This document shows, in pieces, positions 8,102 to 15,477 of a stretch of DNA of 25,012 nucleotides. A program made the translations under genes and the position numbers. The notes under the pieces were generated by a model. That model saw only the letters and a program-made list of their open reading frames with translations. It was not told the origin of the DNA and did no database searches. The stretch covers positions 1-25,012 of the forward strand of contig CAMBEY010000011.1 in assembly GCA_945865705.1 (NCBI GenBank), written 5' to 3'. How positions within the stretch are numbered: the first letter of the stretch is position 1; every line of letters begins with the position of its first letter. This stretch comes from Candidatus Sulfopaludibacter sp. SbA3. Lineage in GTDB: Bacteria > Acidobacteriota > Terriglobia > 2-12-FULL-54-10.

Positions 8102-9292
8102 TTATGGAAAGCAGACGCGGCGCAGGTGGGCCGCCGAGACGCCGCGCAGCCGCAACGCCTCGATCAGACTGTCTTCAAAGTTGGGAATGTAGACGCGCAA
8201 GAAGCTTGCCTTGGCTCCGATGGGGCGCGGATTAATCTGCACCCAGGGCAGATCGGCGGGCAGCACCACAGCCTCGCCGGGGCTAAGGTGTAGCGGCTCG
8301 CCTGTGCCCGATGCCGCTTCCTGGAGCGCCGCGGCCAGATCGCCCGTGCGCATCTCCAACACGCCCGCCAGTCCCACCCAAATCTCCATGCGATTCTCGG
8401 TCAGATGGACTTGCGTCGAGCGCACTTCGCAGCGCTCGGTGGCGAACAGCGGACACGCGGCAAGCAGCATGCGCTCCATCGGCGGCAGCGACATCTCGAC
8501 AGGGTTGGTCAGACCCGAAGGCGTGTCCCACGCAATCACCTCAAGGCCTTGCTCAACGTGCAACGCGCGCGGCTGGCCGTCCATGCCGGGGCGGCGGTAG
8601 TCGTAAAGGCGATAGGTGATGTCGGAGGTCTGTTGAATTTCGCAGATGGTCAGCCCCGCGCCGATGGCATGTACAGTTCCGGCGGGAACGTAGTAGCTCT
8701 CGCCCGCATGGACCTCGCGCCAGTCAAGCATCTGCTCGATCGCGCCGCTGGCGATGGCCTCGCGCAGCAGGTTGGGGTTGGCGCGCAACCGCTCACGCGC
8801 CTCGGGCAGAAAGCCCACGGCGAGCGCGGCGGGTTTGCCGTCCACGCGCTGCGCGTCCAGCACGTGCCACATTTCCGTCTTGCCCCACGAACCGTTCGCT
8901 GCCGCCGCGCTGTCTGAAGGATGCAACTGCACGCTCAGCTTGTCACTCGTGAATAGGAACTTCACCAACAACGGAAACACTGGCCGGCCCGAGGGATGCG
9001 TCCTCGTCTGCTTGCCGAGCAGCGAATCGCCACACAGCCGTATGATCTCGGAAAGAGTTTTCCCGCCGAACGCGCCGGAGTTTGCTCCAGAGCCCGGCCC
9101 ATCGGCGACGACGTTTTCTTCGCCGGTAAGCCAGACTTCGCCGATCGGTGGTTCAGCTACTTTGTGACTGGGGTAGTACGAGCTGATGTCGTCTACGCCC
9201 CAGACGCGCTCGACAAAGCGCGGCACGAGCTTCAACGGCGCATCGCATCGCACCGGACCAGACAGTGAATTGGAGTCGGAAGGAGAGTTCAC
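8102..9292 (-). CDS. manA: Mannose-6-phosphate isomerase, class I
   Basis: The enzyme interconverts mannose-6-phosphate and fructose-6-phosphate in the cytoplasm, feeding GDP-mannose and polysaccharide synthesis. Family marks in the 396-residue form are GEVW near the start, the zinc-binding QLHPSD (Q122, H124), a Glu at 140 (KTEMWHVLD), and the second-domain AGTVHAIGAGL with zinc ligand H208. The C-terminus is a beta-rich cupin tail ending in a LSPGEAVVLP segment. The frame extends to TTG 9325, but GTG 9292 is preferred: it has a GAGG ribosome site nine bases upstream and removes residues that do not look conserved. It lies just downstream of the WG-repeat gene on the same strand and ends at a convergent terminator. 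Confidence 0.88.
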   Translation of the reverse strand: MNSPSDSNSLSGPVRCDAPLKLVPRFVERVWGVDDISSYYPSHKVAEPPIGEVWLTGEENVVADGPGSGANSGAFGGKTLSEIIRLCGDSLLGKQTRTHPSGRPVFPLLVKFLFTSDKLSVQLHPSDSAAAANGSWGKTEMWHVLDAQRVDGKPAALAVGFLPEARERLRANPNLLREAIASGAIEQMLDWREVHAGESYYVPAGTVHAIGAGLTICEIQQTSDITYRLYDYRRPGMDGQPRALHVEQGLEVIAWDTPSGLTNPVEMSLPPMERMLLAACPLFATERCEVRSTQVHLTENRMEIWVGLAGVLEMRTGDLAAALQEAASGTGEPLHLSPGEAVVLPADLPWVQINPRPIGAKASFLRVYIPNFEDSLIEALRLRGVSAAHLRRVCFP

Positions 9293-9351
9293 GTGCAGAC
9301 GCCTCAACCCCTCAATGTAGCACAATCAGCAGTGTTCTAATGGATGGAGAA

Positions 9352-10623
9352 CTACTGGGGTGTTGGCTGGAATACTTCAGGGTCGTATGAAAAAACAATT
9401 CTACCCGCTCGATCAATGTAGGCGTAGGCGCCGAGCTCATACCAAGCTTGTCGATATCCATTGCTCAGGCGCACATGAGCAAGTCCACGAAAGAAGGAGC
9501 TTGCATCGTTAAAGTTGCCCGGAAACGCTCGCTTGCCGTCCTGGCCTATGTAGTAATGGTTAGTTCCACGGACCAAAAAGCTGTCAGATGCCACGGCAAC
9601 CCCATCGTGAAATGGTTTAGCTGATGCAAACTGAGGTTCAATTACAACAGCGCCTCTCGCGTTGATAAAACCGTACCTCCATTCCGGGGGCTTCGGGTCT
9701 CCCGGACTCCAACCCCTTTTCCCGGTATATCTGGAAATAGGAAACGGTTCACCAATGACTGCCAATCCTTCGGAAAAACTCTCAGCATCATAGAACATAA
9801 GAGGAATTGCCATGCGGCCGCTCTGGTCGACGTAGCCCCACATTTTGCCGACACGGACAGCAGCGAGTCCTTCAGAGAAATTTAAAGCCTCGTCGTAACG
9901 GTCGCTGCTGATTACAGACCCATGGGTATCAATAAAAGCATACTTGCACTTTCGATAATTTGGGTTTGATAGCTCACGCGCTGGCTGTGGGAAGGTGATG
10001 CTCGAAAAACAATCACTATGGAACTCCAGTGCGCAGGGGCCCTCCACGATCACCAGAGCCCGACCTTCAAAGAATGGCCGCCCAGCCATGAACTTGGGTT
10101 CAATCGCGAACTCTCCGGACTTGTTGATGTAGCCAACGCGGTCTCCAACCACGACCAAGGACAACCCATCCGAGAAAGGTTGCGGCATCGCGTTGAATTT
10201 GGGTTGGATCGCGAATTTGCCGGATCGGTCGATGAAGCCCCATAACCCGATTTCCTTTACTCGTACCTTAGCCGCGGCCAATCCCTCCGAGAATTCAGCG
10301 GACTGCTCCACCGCAATATCGATCGCAACTCTTCCGCTGACATCCCAGTACTTTCCATGGCTGACTTTTAGCATTCCATCCCGGAACTCCGAAGATACGA
10401 AGATCGGCTGGAGTGAGAGCGTAGGTTGAATTACTACTTTTCCTGTTTGATCAATGTAACCAGACTTCGAGTCTTTCTCTTTGCCCACCATGAACTTATA
10501 TAGCGGGGAAGATGCGAAACTGTTGGGAATCCAAAGTGGGGCGGAATATGAGCAGGCCCAGCCACCCGCATTGAGTTGGGTCAATACCAGTGCGAAGCAG
10601 AGGAATTGGCGCATTCTTTGCAT
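9352..10623 (-). CDS. Exported WG-repeat protein
   Basis: The 423-residue protein opens with a hydrophobic signal-like segment (residues 5-23) followed by Cys24; the -3 to -1 residues (GWA) are not a clean lipobox, so it may be secreted or a lipoprotein. The rest consists of about eight or nine WG-type repeats of roughly 40-50 residues. Each has a variant of WGFIDRSGKFAIQPKF followed by a SEGLA-like segment. WG repeats form beta-rich surfaces and are known across bacteria without an agreed function. No clear ribosome site precedes ATG 10623. Composition looks less GC-rich than manA and the aminotransferase gene. The manA start lies about 60 bases downstream, so they may share a transcript, though no functional tie is evident. 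Confidence 0.8.
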   Translation of the reverse strand: MQRMRQFLCFALVLTQLNAGGWACSYSAPLWIPNSFASSPLYKFMVGKEKDSKSGYIDQTGKVVIQPTLSLQPIFVSSEFRDGMLKVSHGKYWDVSGRVAIDIAVEQSAEFSEGLAAAKVRVKEIGLWGFIDRSGKFAIQPKFNAMPQPFSDGLSLVVVGDRVGYINKSGEFAIEPKFMAGRPFFEGRALVIVEGPCALEFHSDCFSSITFPQPARELSNPNYRKCKYAFIDTHGSVISSDRYDEALNFSEGLAAVRVGKMWGYVDQSGRMAIPLMFYDAESFSEGLAVIGEPFPISRYTGKRGWSPGDPKPPEWRYGFINARGAVVIEPQFASAKPFHDGVAVASDSFLVRGTNHYYIGQDGKRAFPGNFNDASSFFRGLAHVRLSNGYRQAWYELGAYAYIDRAGRIVFSYDPEVFQPTPQ

Positions 10624-10687
10624 GGGATTAGTCTACTGCTATTCAAGGTAGGCGAAACAAGAATTGCCTGACTTCTTGGTGAAATAC

Positions 10688-10716
10688 AAGCCTCCGACGG
10701 ATAAGATCGGGGGCTT
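10688..10716 (-). terminator. Probable terminator after the aminotransferase gene
   Basis: Arms AAGCCTCCGA and TCGGGGGCTT form a 10-bp stem with one G-U pair around a nine-base loop. On the minus strand it is followed by the moderately T-rich GTATTTC. It lies downstream of the aminotransferase stop and upstream of the WG-repeat gene, where a terminator is expected. Confidence 0.55.
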
Positions 10717-10742
10717 CGTGCTAAGGTGGGTGGACTTTTGAC

Positions 10743-10769
10743 GACCGCTCCCTTCCGGTCGCGGCTCTG
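10743..10769. repeat. Single copy of a GC-rich palindromic repeat (REP-like)
   Basis: The sequence GACCGCTCCC...GGTCGCGGCTCTG ends two bases before the aminotransferase stop codon. It shares the pattern CCGCTC-CT-(N)-CGGTCGCGGC-CTG with the repeats at 23417-23553 and 23734-23858. Within itself it has the short dyad GACCGC...GGTCGCGG. No partner copy in inverted orientation is seen beside it. Confidence 0.6.
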
Positions 10770-10770
10770 A

Positions 10771-11985
10771 TTAACCCTGCGCGGCGAAGAATTTTGCCAG
10801 GCGGTCGAGGCCTTTTTCCAGTTGCTCCATGGAGGTGGCGTAGCTGAGGCGGAAGTGTTCGTTGGTGCCGAAGGCTTCGCCGGGGACTACCACCACGCCA
10901 GCTTCGCGCAGCAGGCGGCTGGATAGCTCTGTGGCGGTTGCCGCGGCGCGGCCTGCGCCCAAATATTTGCCGATGTTGGGGTAGGCGTAGAACGCGCCTT
11001 GCGGCATGTTGCAGACCACGCCGGGGATGGCGCGCAGCTTGGGGACGACGAAGTCGCGGCGGCGGCGGTACTCGGCGAGCATTACCGGCACGGAGTCCTG
11101 CGAGCCGCGCACGGCTTCGACGGCGGCCTTCTGCGCGATCGACGACGGGTTCGAGGTGCTGTGGCTTTGCAGCTTGCCCATCGCGCCGATGATGGGTGCG
11201 GGCCCGAGCGCGAAGCCCACGCGCCAGCCGGTCATGGCGTAAGTCTTCGAGAGCGAGCCGACCACGATGATGTTGTCCTTGGCGTCCTTAGCTCCCGCGA
11301 GTGAATAGGGCTTGGTCTCGTAGAAGAACTGGCAGTAGCACTCGTCGGTCATCAGCCAAACGTTGTGCGCGGCGCAGACTTCCAGAATGCGCTCGGCCTC
11401 GGCCAGCGGGACTACTGCGCCGCTGGGATTGTTCGGCGAATTGATGATGGCCAGCTTGGTGCGCGGCGTGATGGCCTTCTTGACCATCTCGGCGGTCAGC
11501 TCGAAGCCGGACTCTTCGCGCGTCTCGACCATCACCGGCTTGCCGCCCGCGTAGTTGATCAGATCGGCGAAGGTAACCCAGTACGGAACGGGCAGGATCA
11601 CTTCATCGCCGGGATTGATGAGCGAGCTGATAGCGTTGAAGATGGCCTGCTTGCCACCGGCGGTGGCGATGCACTCAGAGGGCGTGTATGAAGTCCCGAA
11701 GTCGGCGGCGTGGCGATCGACAATCGCCTTGCGCAGCTCCATGGTGCCGGGTGCGGCGGTGTACTTCGAGAAATTGTCGCGGATGGCTTTGATGGCCGCT
11801 TCCTTCACGTTGTCGGGCGTGGGGAAGTCAGGCTCGCCCGCGCCGAAGTCCACCAGGTCTTTGCCCTCGGCGCGGAGGCGTTCGGCCTCGGCGGCCACCG
11901 CCATCGTCGACGAGACGGAGATGCGCGAGACGCGGTCTGATAGTTTGATTTCTCTTTTTGTTGTGTTGGCTGTGCTGTTGGCCAT
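10771..11985 (-). CDS. Pyridoxal-phosphate aminotransferase, aspartate aminotransferase type
   Basis: The 404-residue protein is a class I/II (fold type I) aminotransferase that moves amino groups between amino acids and 2-oxo acids, most likely aspartate and 2-oxoglutarate. Visible landmarks are GAGEPDFPTPD at residues 48-58, YTAAPGTMELR, the NNPSG segment at 185-189 (cofactor-contacting Asn), the TDECY segment near 213-217, and SLSKTYAMTGWR with the Schiff-base lysine at K247. This pattern is that of the Ib aspartate aminotransferases of thermophiles and rhizobia; some members also accept prephenate. A good GAGGTAAT ribosome site precedes ATG 11985. coaD lies 63 bases upstream on the same strand, so they may be co-transcribed. 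Ends at a REP-like repeat and a probable terminator. Confidence 0.9.
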   Translation of the reverse strand: MANSTANTTKREIKLSDRVSRISVSSTMAVAAEAERLRAEGKDLVDFGAGEPDFPTPDNVKEAAIKAIRDNFSKYTAAPGTMELRKAIVDRHAADFGTSYTPSECIATAGGKQAIFNAISSLINPGDEVILPVPYWVTFADLINYAGGKPVMVETREESGFELTAEMVKKAITPRTKLAIINSPNNPSGAVVPLAEAERILEVCAAHNVWLMTDECYCQFFYETKPYSLAGAKDAKDNIIVVGSLSKTYAMTGWRVGFALGPAPIIGAMGKLQSHSTSNPSSIAQKAAVEAVRGSQDSVPVMLAEYRRRRDFVVPKLRAIPGVVCNMPQGAFYAYPNIGKYLGAGRAAATATELSSRLLREAGVVVVPGEAFGTNEHFRLSYATSMEQLEKGLDRLAKFFAAQG

Positions 11986-12048
11986 TGCTATTACCTCGGA
12001 TTGATTTCGTTTAGTGTGATTGAGATTTCGCGTCGGAAGCGGTACCGG

Positions 12049-12579
12049 CTACCGGGTCCGCGTGCTGGGGGACGCGGTGGATTTTACGCGGTCTCCGTCG
12101 AGCTTGGCGTGCAGCCGCTTGGAAACCAGCGGAGGGACCAGGCCGCGCACATTTCCGCCCAGTTGGACGACCTCGCGCACCAGCCGGGAACTCAGATAAG
12201 TGTAGGCGACGCCCGGCATCATGAAGACGATTTCGAGATTGCCGTCGAGCTTGCGATTCATCAAGGCCATCTGCATTTCGTTTTCAAAGTCGGAGACGGC
12301 ACGCAAGCCGCGCAGAATCACCTTGGCCTTTTTTTGCGCGGCGTAGTCCACCAGCAGCCCATCGAAGGAATCGACTTTGACATTGGCCCAGGGCCGGGTA
12401 GCCTCGCGCATCATTTCGACGCGCTCCTCCACGGAGAACAGCGGATTCTTGCCGGAGTTGCGCAGGACGGCTACGATCAACTCGCCAAAGAGCTTGCTGC
12501 CGCGCTCGACCAGGTCGAGGTGGCCGTTGGTGATGGGATCGAAACTGCCCGGATACACGGCAACCACTTTTTGCGACAC
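12049..12579 (-). CDS. coaD: Phosphopantetheine adenylyltransferase
   Basis: The 176-residue protein catalyses the penultimate step of coenzyme A synthesis, adenylating 4'-phosphopantetheine with ATP. It has the nucleotidyltransferase start YPGSFDPITNGH with the (H/T)xGH motif as TNGH at residues 17-20, RGLRAVSDFENE in the middle, and YLSSRLVRE near the end, which corresponds to the family's ISSTxxR motif. The length is slightly above the usual 160, because of a short unordered C-terminal tail rich in Ser/Thr/Arg. The start is GTG 12579, chosen because GAGGAG lies five bases upstream and the next residues match the family. A well-formed promoter lies about 55-85 bases upstream. Confidence 0.95.
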   Translation of the reverse strand: MSQKVVAVYPGSFDPITNGHLDLVERGSKLFGELIVAVLRNSGKNPLFSVEERVEMMREATRPWANVKVDSFDGLLVDYAAQKKAKVILRGLRAVSDFENEMQMALMNRKLDGNLEIVFMMPGVAYTYLSSRLVREVVQLGGNVRGLVPPLVSKRLHAKLDGDRVKSTASPSTRTR

Positions 12580-12633
12580 GCCTACTCCTCAACGCAATGC
12601 TCAGAATGCCAGGATCGAAAACATAGAAAGTCC

Positions 12634-12663
12634 ATTATATTCTTTAGTTTTCACGAGCGTCAA
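12634..12663 (-). promoter_or_regulatory. Sigma-70-type promoter of coaD
   Basis: Read on the minus strand, TTGACG (12663-12658) and a perfect TATAAT (12639-12634) are separated by 18 bases. Transcription would begin about 45-50 bases before the coaD GTG start. The -35 box lies within the 10-base sequence CGTCAATTGA, which recurs at 12733-12742. Confidence 0.65.
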
Positions 12664-12742
12664 TTGAAGGCGGTCGATGGGCATCGGTAGGGTAGACCTC
12701 CGGCCTGTCCTACCCGGGACACAAACTGACGCCGTCAATTGA
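12658..12742. repeat. 10-base direct repeat bracketing a hairpin
   Basis: CGTCAATTGA occurs at 12658-12667 and again at 12733-12742; it contains the palindrome TCAATTGA. Between the copies, GGTAGG (12686-12691) can pair with CCTACC (12709-12714). The stretch lies between divergent genes, so the hairpin is not an ordinary terminator. It may be a paired operator or a tiny repeat insertion. Confidence 0.35.
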
Positions 12743-12826
12743 GCCGGACGGCGCAAGTCGGTTATGCTTTCTTCCTGCGCTGTGAAATGTTTTGGTGCTT
12801 GGAATGTTGGGAGACTGAGATTCAGG

Positions 12827-14425
12827 ATGAAGATTCCCCTTACACCGCTGAGGTTTCTGGAACGAGCGGCCCGGCTCTATGGAAATAAAGAAGGCGTGGT
12901 GTGCGGCGAGGAGCGCTTCACATACGCGGAGTTTGCTGATCGCTGCCGCCGTTTGGCTGGTGGGTTGCGCGCGCTTGGCGTGCGGTCGGGCGAGTGTGTG
13001 GCGGTGCTGAGCTGGAACTGCCATCGCCTGCTGGAGTCCTACTTCGGCGTTCCCATGGCGACTGGCGTGCTGCTGCCATTGAACGTTCGGCTGGCCGCCA
13101 CTGAGTTGGCGGCGATCCTGCGCGACTCCGATGCGCGAGTGCTGTTTTACGATGTGGAGTTCGCCGCTCTCGTCGAGGGTTTTCGTGCTGAAGCGCCTGA
13201 GTTGGAGCACTTCATTCCATTGACCGCACCGCCGAGAACTACCGACAACGAAGAATCGATCGAATTTCCATCCCCATTTTCTGGAAGCTACGACGATCTG
13301 GTGGAGTGGGCCGCGCCACTTACGAGTGACTGCACGGATGTAAATGAAGACGTCATCGCCGAGATGTTCTACACCAGCGGGACCACCGGTGACCCCAAGG
13401 GCGTGATGCTGAGCCACCGCACGCTCTATCTGCATGCGTTAAGCGCGTTGATTGCCAAGCAGTACACGGACGATATGGCGCAAGTGCATACAATTCCCCT
13501 ATATCACGCCAATAGCTGGGGCAACGCACACATGCTGACGGCAGTGGGCGCACGGCACATTTTGCTGCGAAAGTTTGAACCGGCGGAGTTGTGCCGTCTG
13601 GTCGAACGCGAAAAAGTAACCGCACTATGTTTAGTGCCAACGATGGCCATCATGCTGCTGGAATATCTGGAAACGGGCGGCGTCCGGCACGATCTTTCAT
13701 CGCTCGAGTGGACGGAGCTAGGCGGCGCAGCGGCATCGCCTGAGTTGATCCTGCGCATGGAAAGGGCCTTCGGGTGCCTGTGTTACTGCGGTTACGGATT
13801 AACCGAGTCCGGTCCGGTGCTGAGCATTTCACGGCTCGGCAAGTTGGGACGCGGCATGGACCCGGCGCAACAATTGCGACGCAAGGCCATGACCGGGCGC
13901 GAGATCATTGGCGCCGAACTGCGCGTGGTGGACGAGCAAGGAATGGAAGTCGCCAAGGATGGCCGGACAATGGGGGAGATTGTTGCTCGTGGCGATGGCG
14001 TGTTCGATGGCTACTGGGAGAATCCCAGTGAAACGGACGCCGCGTTGCGCGATGGATGGCTGCACACGGGTGATATGGCCGTGTGGGACGAACAAGGCTT
14101 CGTTCAAATAGTCGACCGCAAGAAGGAGATCATTATCAGCGGCGGAGAGAATATCTCGTCGCTGGAGATTGAGCGCGCGCTCTCCGCGCATCCGGATGTG
14201 CTGGAGTGCGCGGTCATCGCCATCCCGGACGCGAAGTGGGGCGAGGTGCCGAAGGCGCTGGTGGTCCTAAGGAAAAACGCGGCGACCACGGTGGAGCAGT
14301 TGAGCAGCTTCCTGGGCGGCAAGCTGGCCCAGTTCAAAATTCCGCGGCAAATTGAATTCATCAGCGCGTTGCCGAAAGGCGGCACGGGAAAAATCATGAA
14401 GAAGCTGCTGCGGCCACCGCGATAA
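12827..14425 (+). CDS. AMP-forming acyl-CoA synthetase (fatty-acid-CoA ligase family)
   Basis: The 532-residue protein belongs to the ANL adenylating superfamily, which activates a carboxylic acid with ATP and transfers it to CoA. Motifs in order are the phosphate loop YTSGTTGDPKG from Y182 to G192, GYGLTESGPV around residues 322-331 with E327, the ATP-binding Asp in HTGDM at D416, the hinge segment IVDRKKEIIISGGENIS, and the catalytic lysine in GGTGKIMKK at K522. The pattern is typical of medium/long-chain fatty acyl-CoA ligases, but the acid is not predictable. The frame is open back to ATG 12764; ATG 12827 (MKIPLTPLRFLERAA) is preferred because conservation starts there, although its ribosome site is weak. 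It stands alone, divergent from coaD. Confidence 0.87.
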   Translation: MKIPLTPLRFLERAARLYGNKEGVVCGEERFTYAEFADRCRRLAGGLRALGVRSGECVAVLSWNCHRLLESYFGVPMATGVLLPLNVRLAATELAAILRDSDARVLFYDVEFAALVEGFRAEAPELEHFIPLTAPPRTTDNEESIEFPSPFSGSYDDLVEWAAPLTSDCTDVNEDVIAEMFYTSGTTGDPKGVMLSHRTLYLHALSALIAKQYTDDMAQVHTIPLYHANSWGNAHMLTAVGARHILLRKFEPAELCRLVEREKVTALCLVPTMAIMLLEYLETGGVRHDLSSLEWTELGGAAASPELILRMERAFGCLCYCGYGLTESGPVLSISRLGKLGRGMDPAQQLRRKAMTGREIIGAELRVVDEQGMEVAKDGRTMGEIVARGDGVFDGYWENPSETDAALRDGWLHTGDMAVWDEQGFVQIVDRKKEIIISGGENISSLEIERALSAHPDVLECAVIAIPDAKWGEVPKALVVLRKNAATTVEQLSSFLGGKLAQFKIPRQIEFISALPKGGTGKIMKKLLRPPR

Positions 14426-14519
14426 TTGTGAAAGTAACAGGTAGTGCGTGAAGGGATAGGAAACGGTTACGGTTTGGAATCGCAGGGCTTTTGCCAGCCG
14501 CACAGAGGAGATGCCATAA

Positions 14520-15278
14520 ATGGGATGGTTAACGGACCCGCAGTCATTGATTGCATTTGCCACGCTCTTGAGTTTGGAGATTGTTTTAGGGATCGACAAT
14601 GTAATTTTTCTTTCCATTCTCTCGGGGAAACTTCCGGTGGCGCAGCAGGCGAAAGCGCGGCAATTGGGATTGTGGCTAGCCATGATCATGCGCATCGGGT
14701 TGCTGCTCTCGATCAGTTGGGTGATCCGTCTGACCGAGCCGATGTTTACGCTGTTGGGCAACGCAATCTCCGGTCGCGACATCGTACTGATAGGCGGTGG
14801 TCTGTTTCTGATGGCCAAGAGCACGCACGAGATTCATCAGAAGCTGGAAGGCGAGACCGGCCACAGTTCGTCGCAAGTTTCCCCCACATTTATGAGCGTG
14901 CTGGTGCAAATTATCATTCTCGATATGGTGTTTTCTCTCGACTCTGTGATCACCGCCGTGGGACTGGTGCAAAATGTCAGCATCATGATCACGGCTATCG
15001 TGGGAGCGGTGATATTTATGATGATCTTCGCTGGGCCGGTTGGCTCTTTTGTGGACCGTCACCCTACGGTGAAAATGCTGGCGTTGAGTTTTCTGCTGCT
15101 GGTGGGCATGACGCTGATGGTGGAAGGCTTCGACGTGCATGTGCCAAAAGGCTACATCTATTTCTCGATGGCCTTCTCGATCTTCGTGGAGATGCTGAAT
15201 CTGCGCCTGCGCCGTCCCAAGGTTGCGCCAGTGAAATTGCATGAAGCCTACGCCAAGCCGGATGAGCCAGCGCGGTGA
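14520..15278 (+). CDS. TerC-family integral membrane protein
   Basis: The 252-residue protein resembles the YgdQ/YoaE branch of the TerC family. Hydrophobic helices fill most of the length (about seven), and the two family motifs with acidic residues are visible: LGIDNVIF (D26) and ILDMVFSLDSV (D135, D141). Members are linked to metal ion export, including Mn2+ efflux, and loading of exported metalloproteins; which ion applies here is unknown. GAGGAG stands nine bases before ATG 14520. The 94-base gap after the acyl-CoA synthetase carries no yybP-ykoY-like structure that I could recognise. The short charged C-terminus after RLRRPK should be cytoplasmic or periplasmic tail. Confidence 0.85.
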   Translation: MGWLTDPQSLIAFATLLSLEIVLGIDNVIFLSILSGKLPVAQQAKARQLGLWLAMIMRIGLLLSISWVIRLTEPMFTLLGNAISGRDIVLIGGGLFLMAKSTHEIHQKLEGETGHSSSQVSPTFMSVLVQIIILDMVFSLDSVITAVGLVQNVSIMITAIVGAVIFMMIFAGPVGSFVDRHPTVKMLALSFLLLVGMTLMVEGFDVHVPKGYIYFSMAFSIFVEMLNLRLRRPKVAPVKLHEAYAKPDEPAR

Positions 15279-15353
15279 GGGTCGGAGATCAGTGATGAAT
15301 TCAGGCCACTGGCGAATCCGGCATATGTGCCTCATCTGGAACGAGTACAATTT

Positions 15354-15381
15354 TTGGAAGGGCCAATGGAGCTGCTAGAAT
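15354..15381 (+). promoter_or_regulatory. Possible promoter of the NHL-repeat gene
   Basis: TTGGAA (15354-15359) and TAGAAT (15376-15381) are 16 bases apart, each one to two bases from consensus. The gene's start lies about 95 bases downstream. No other candidate in the 199-base gap was better. Confidence 0.35.
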
Positions 15382-15477
15382 GATAAAATTTGCCAAGTGT
15401 GCCGAGATCATGTTGCGATAGGTGGATTTCCCTGGGGTAGTAAGTTTTAAAAACCAATTTCCTGGTGGGTGATGTTC

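Noticed and set aside
12001..12690. 229-codon + frame over coaD
   Set aside because: coaD on the minus strand carries TNGH and other family motifs and a promoter; the + frame shows nothing.
14426..14519. Possible yybP-ykoY manganese riboswitch before the TerC-family gene
   Set aside because: TerC genes often follow this riboswitch, but the 94-base gap lacks its conserved loop sequences as far as I can recognise, and is short for it.
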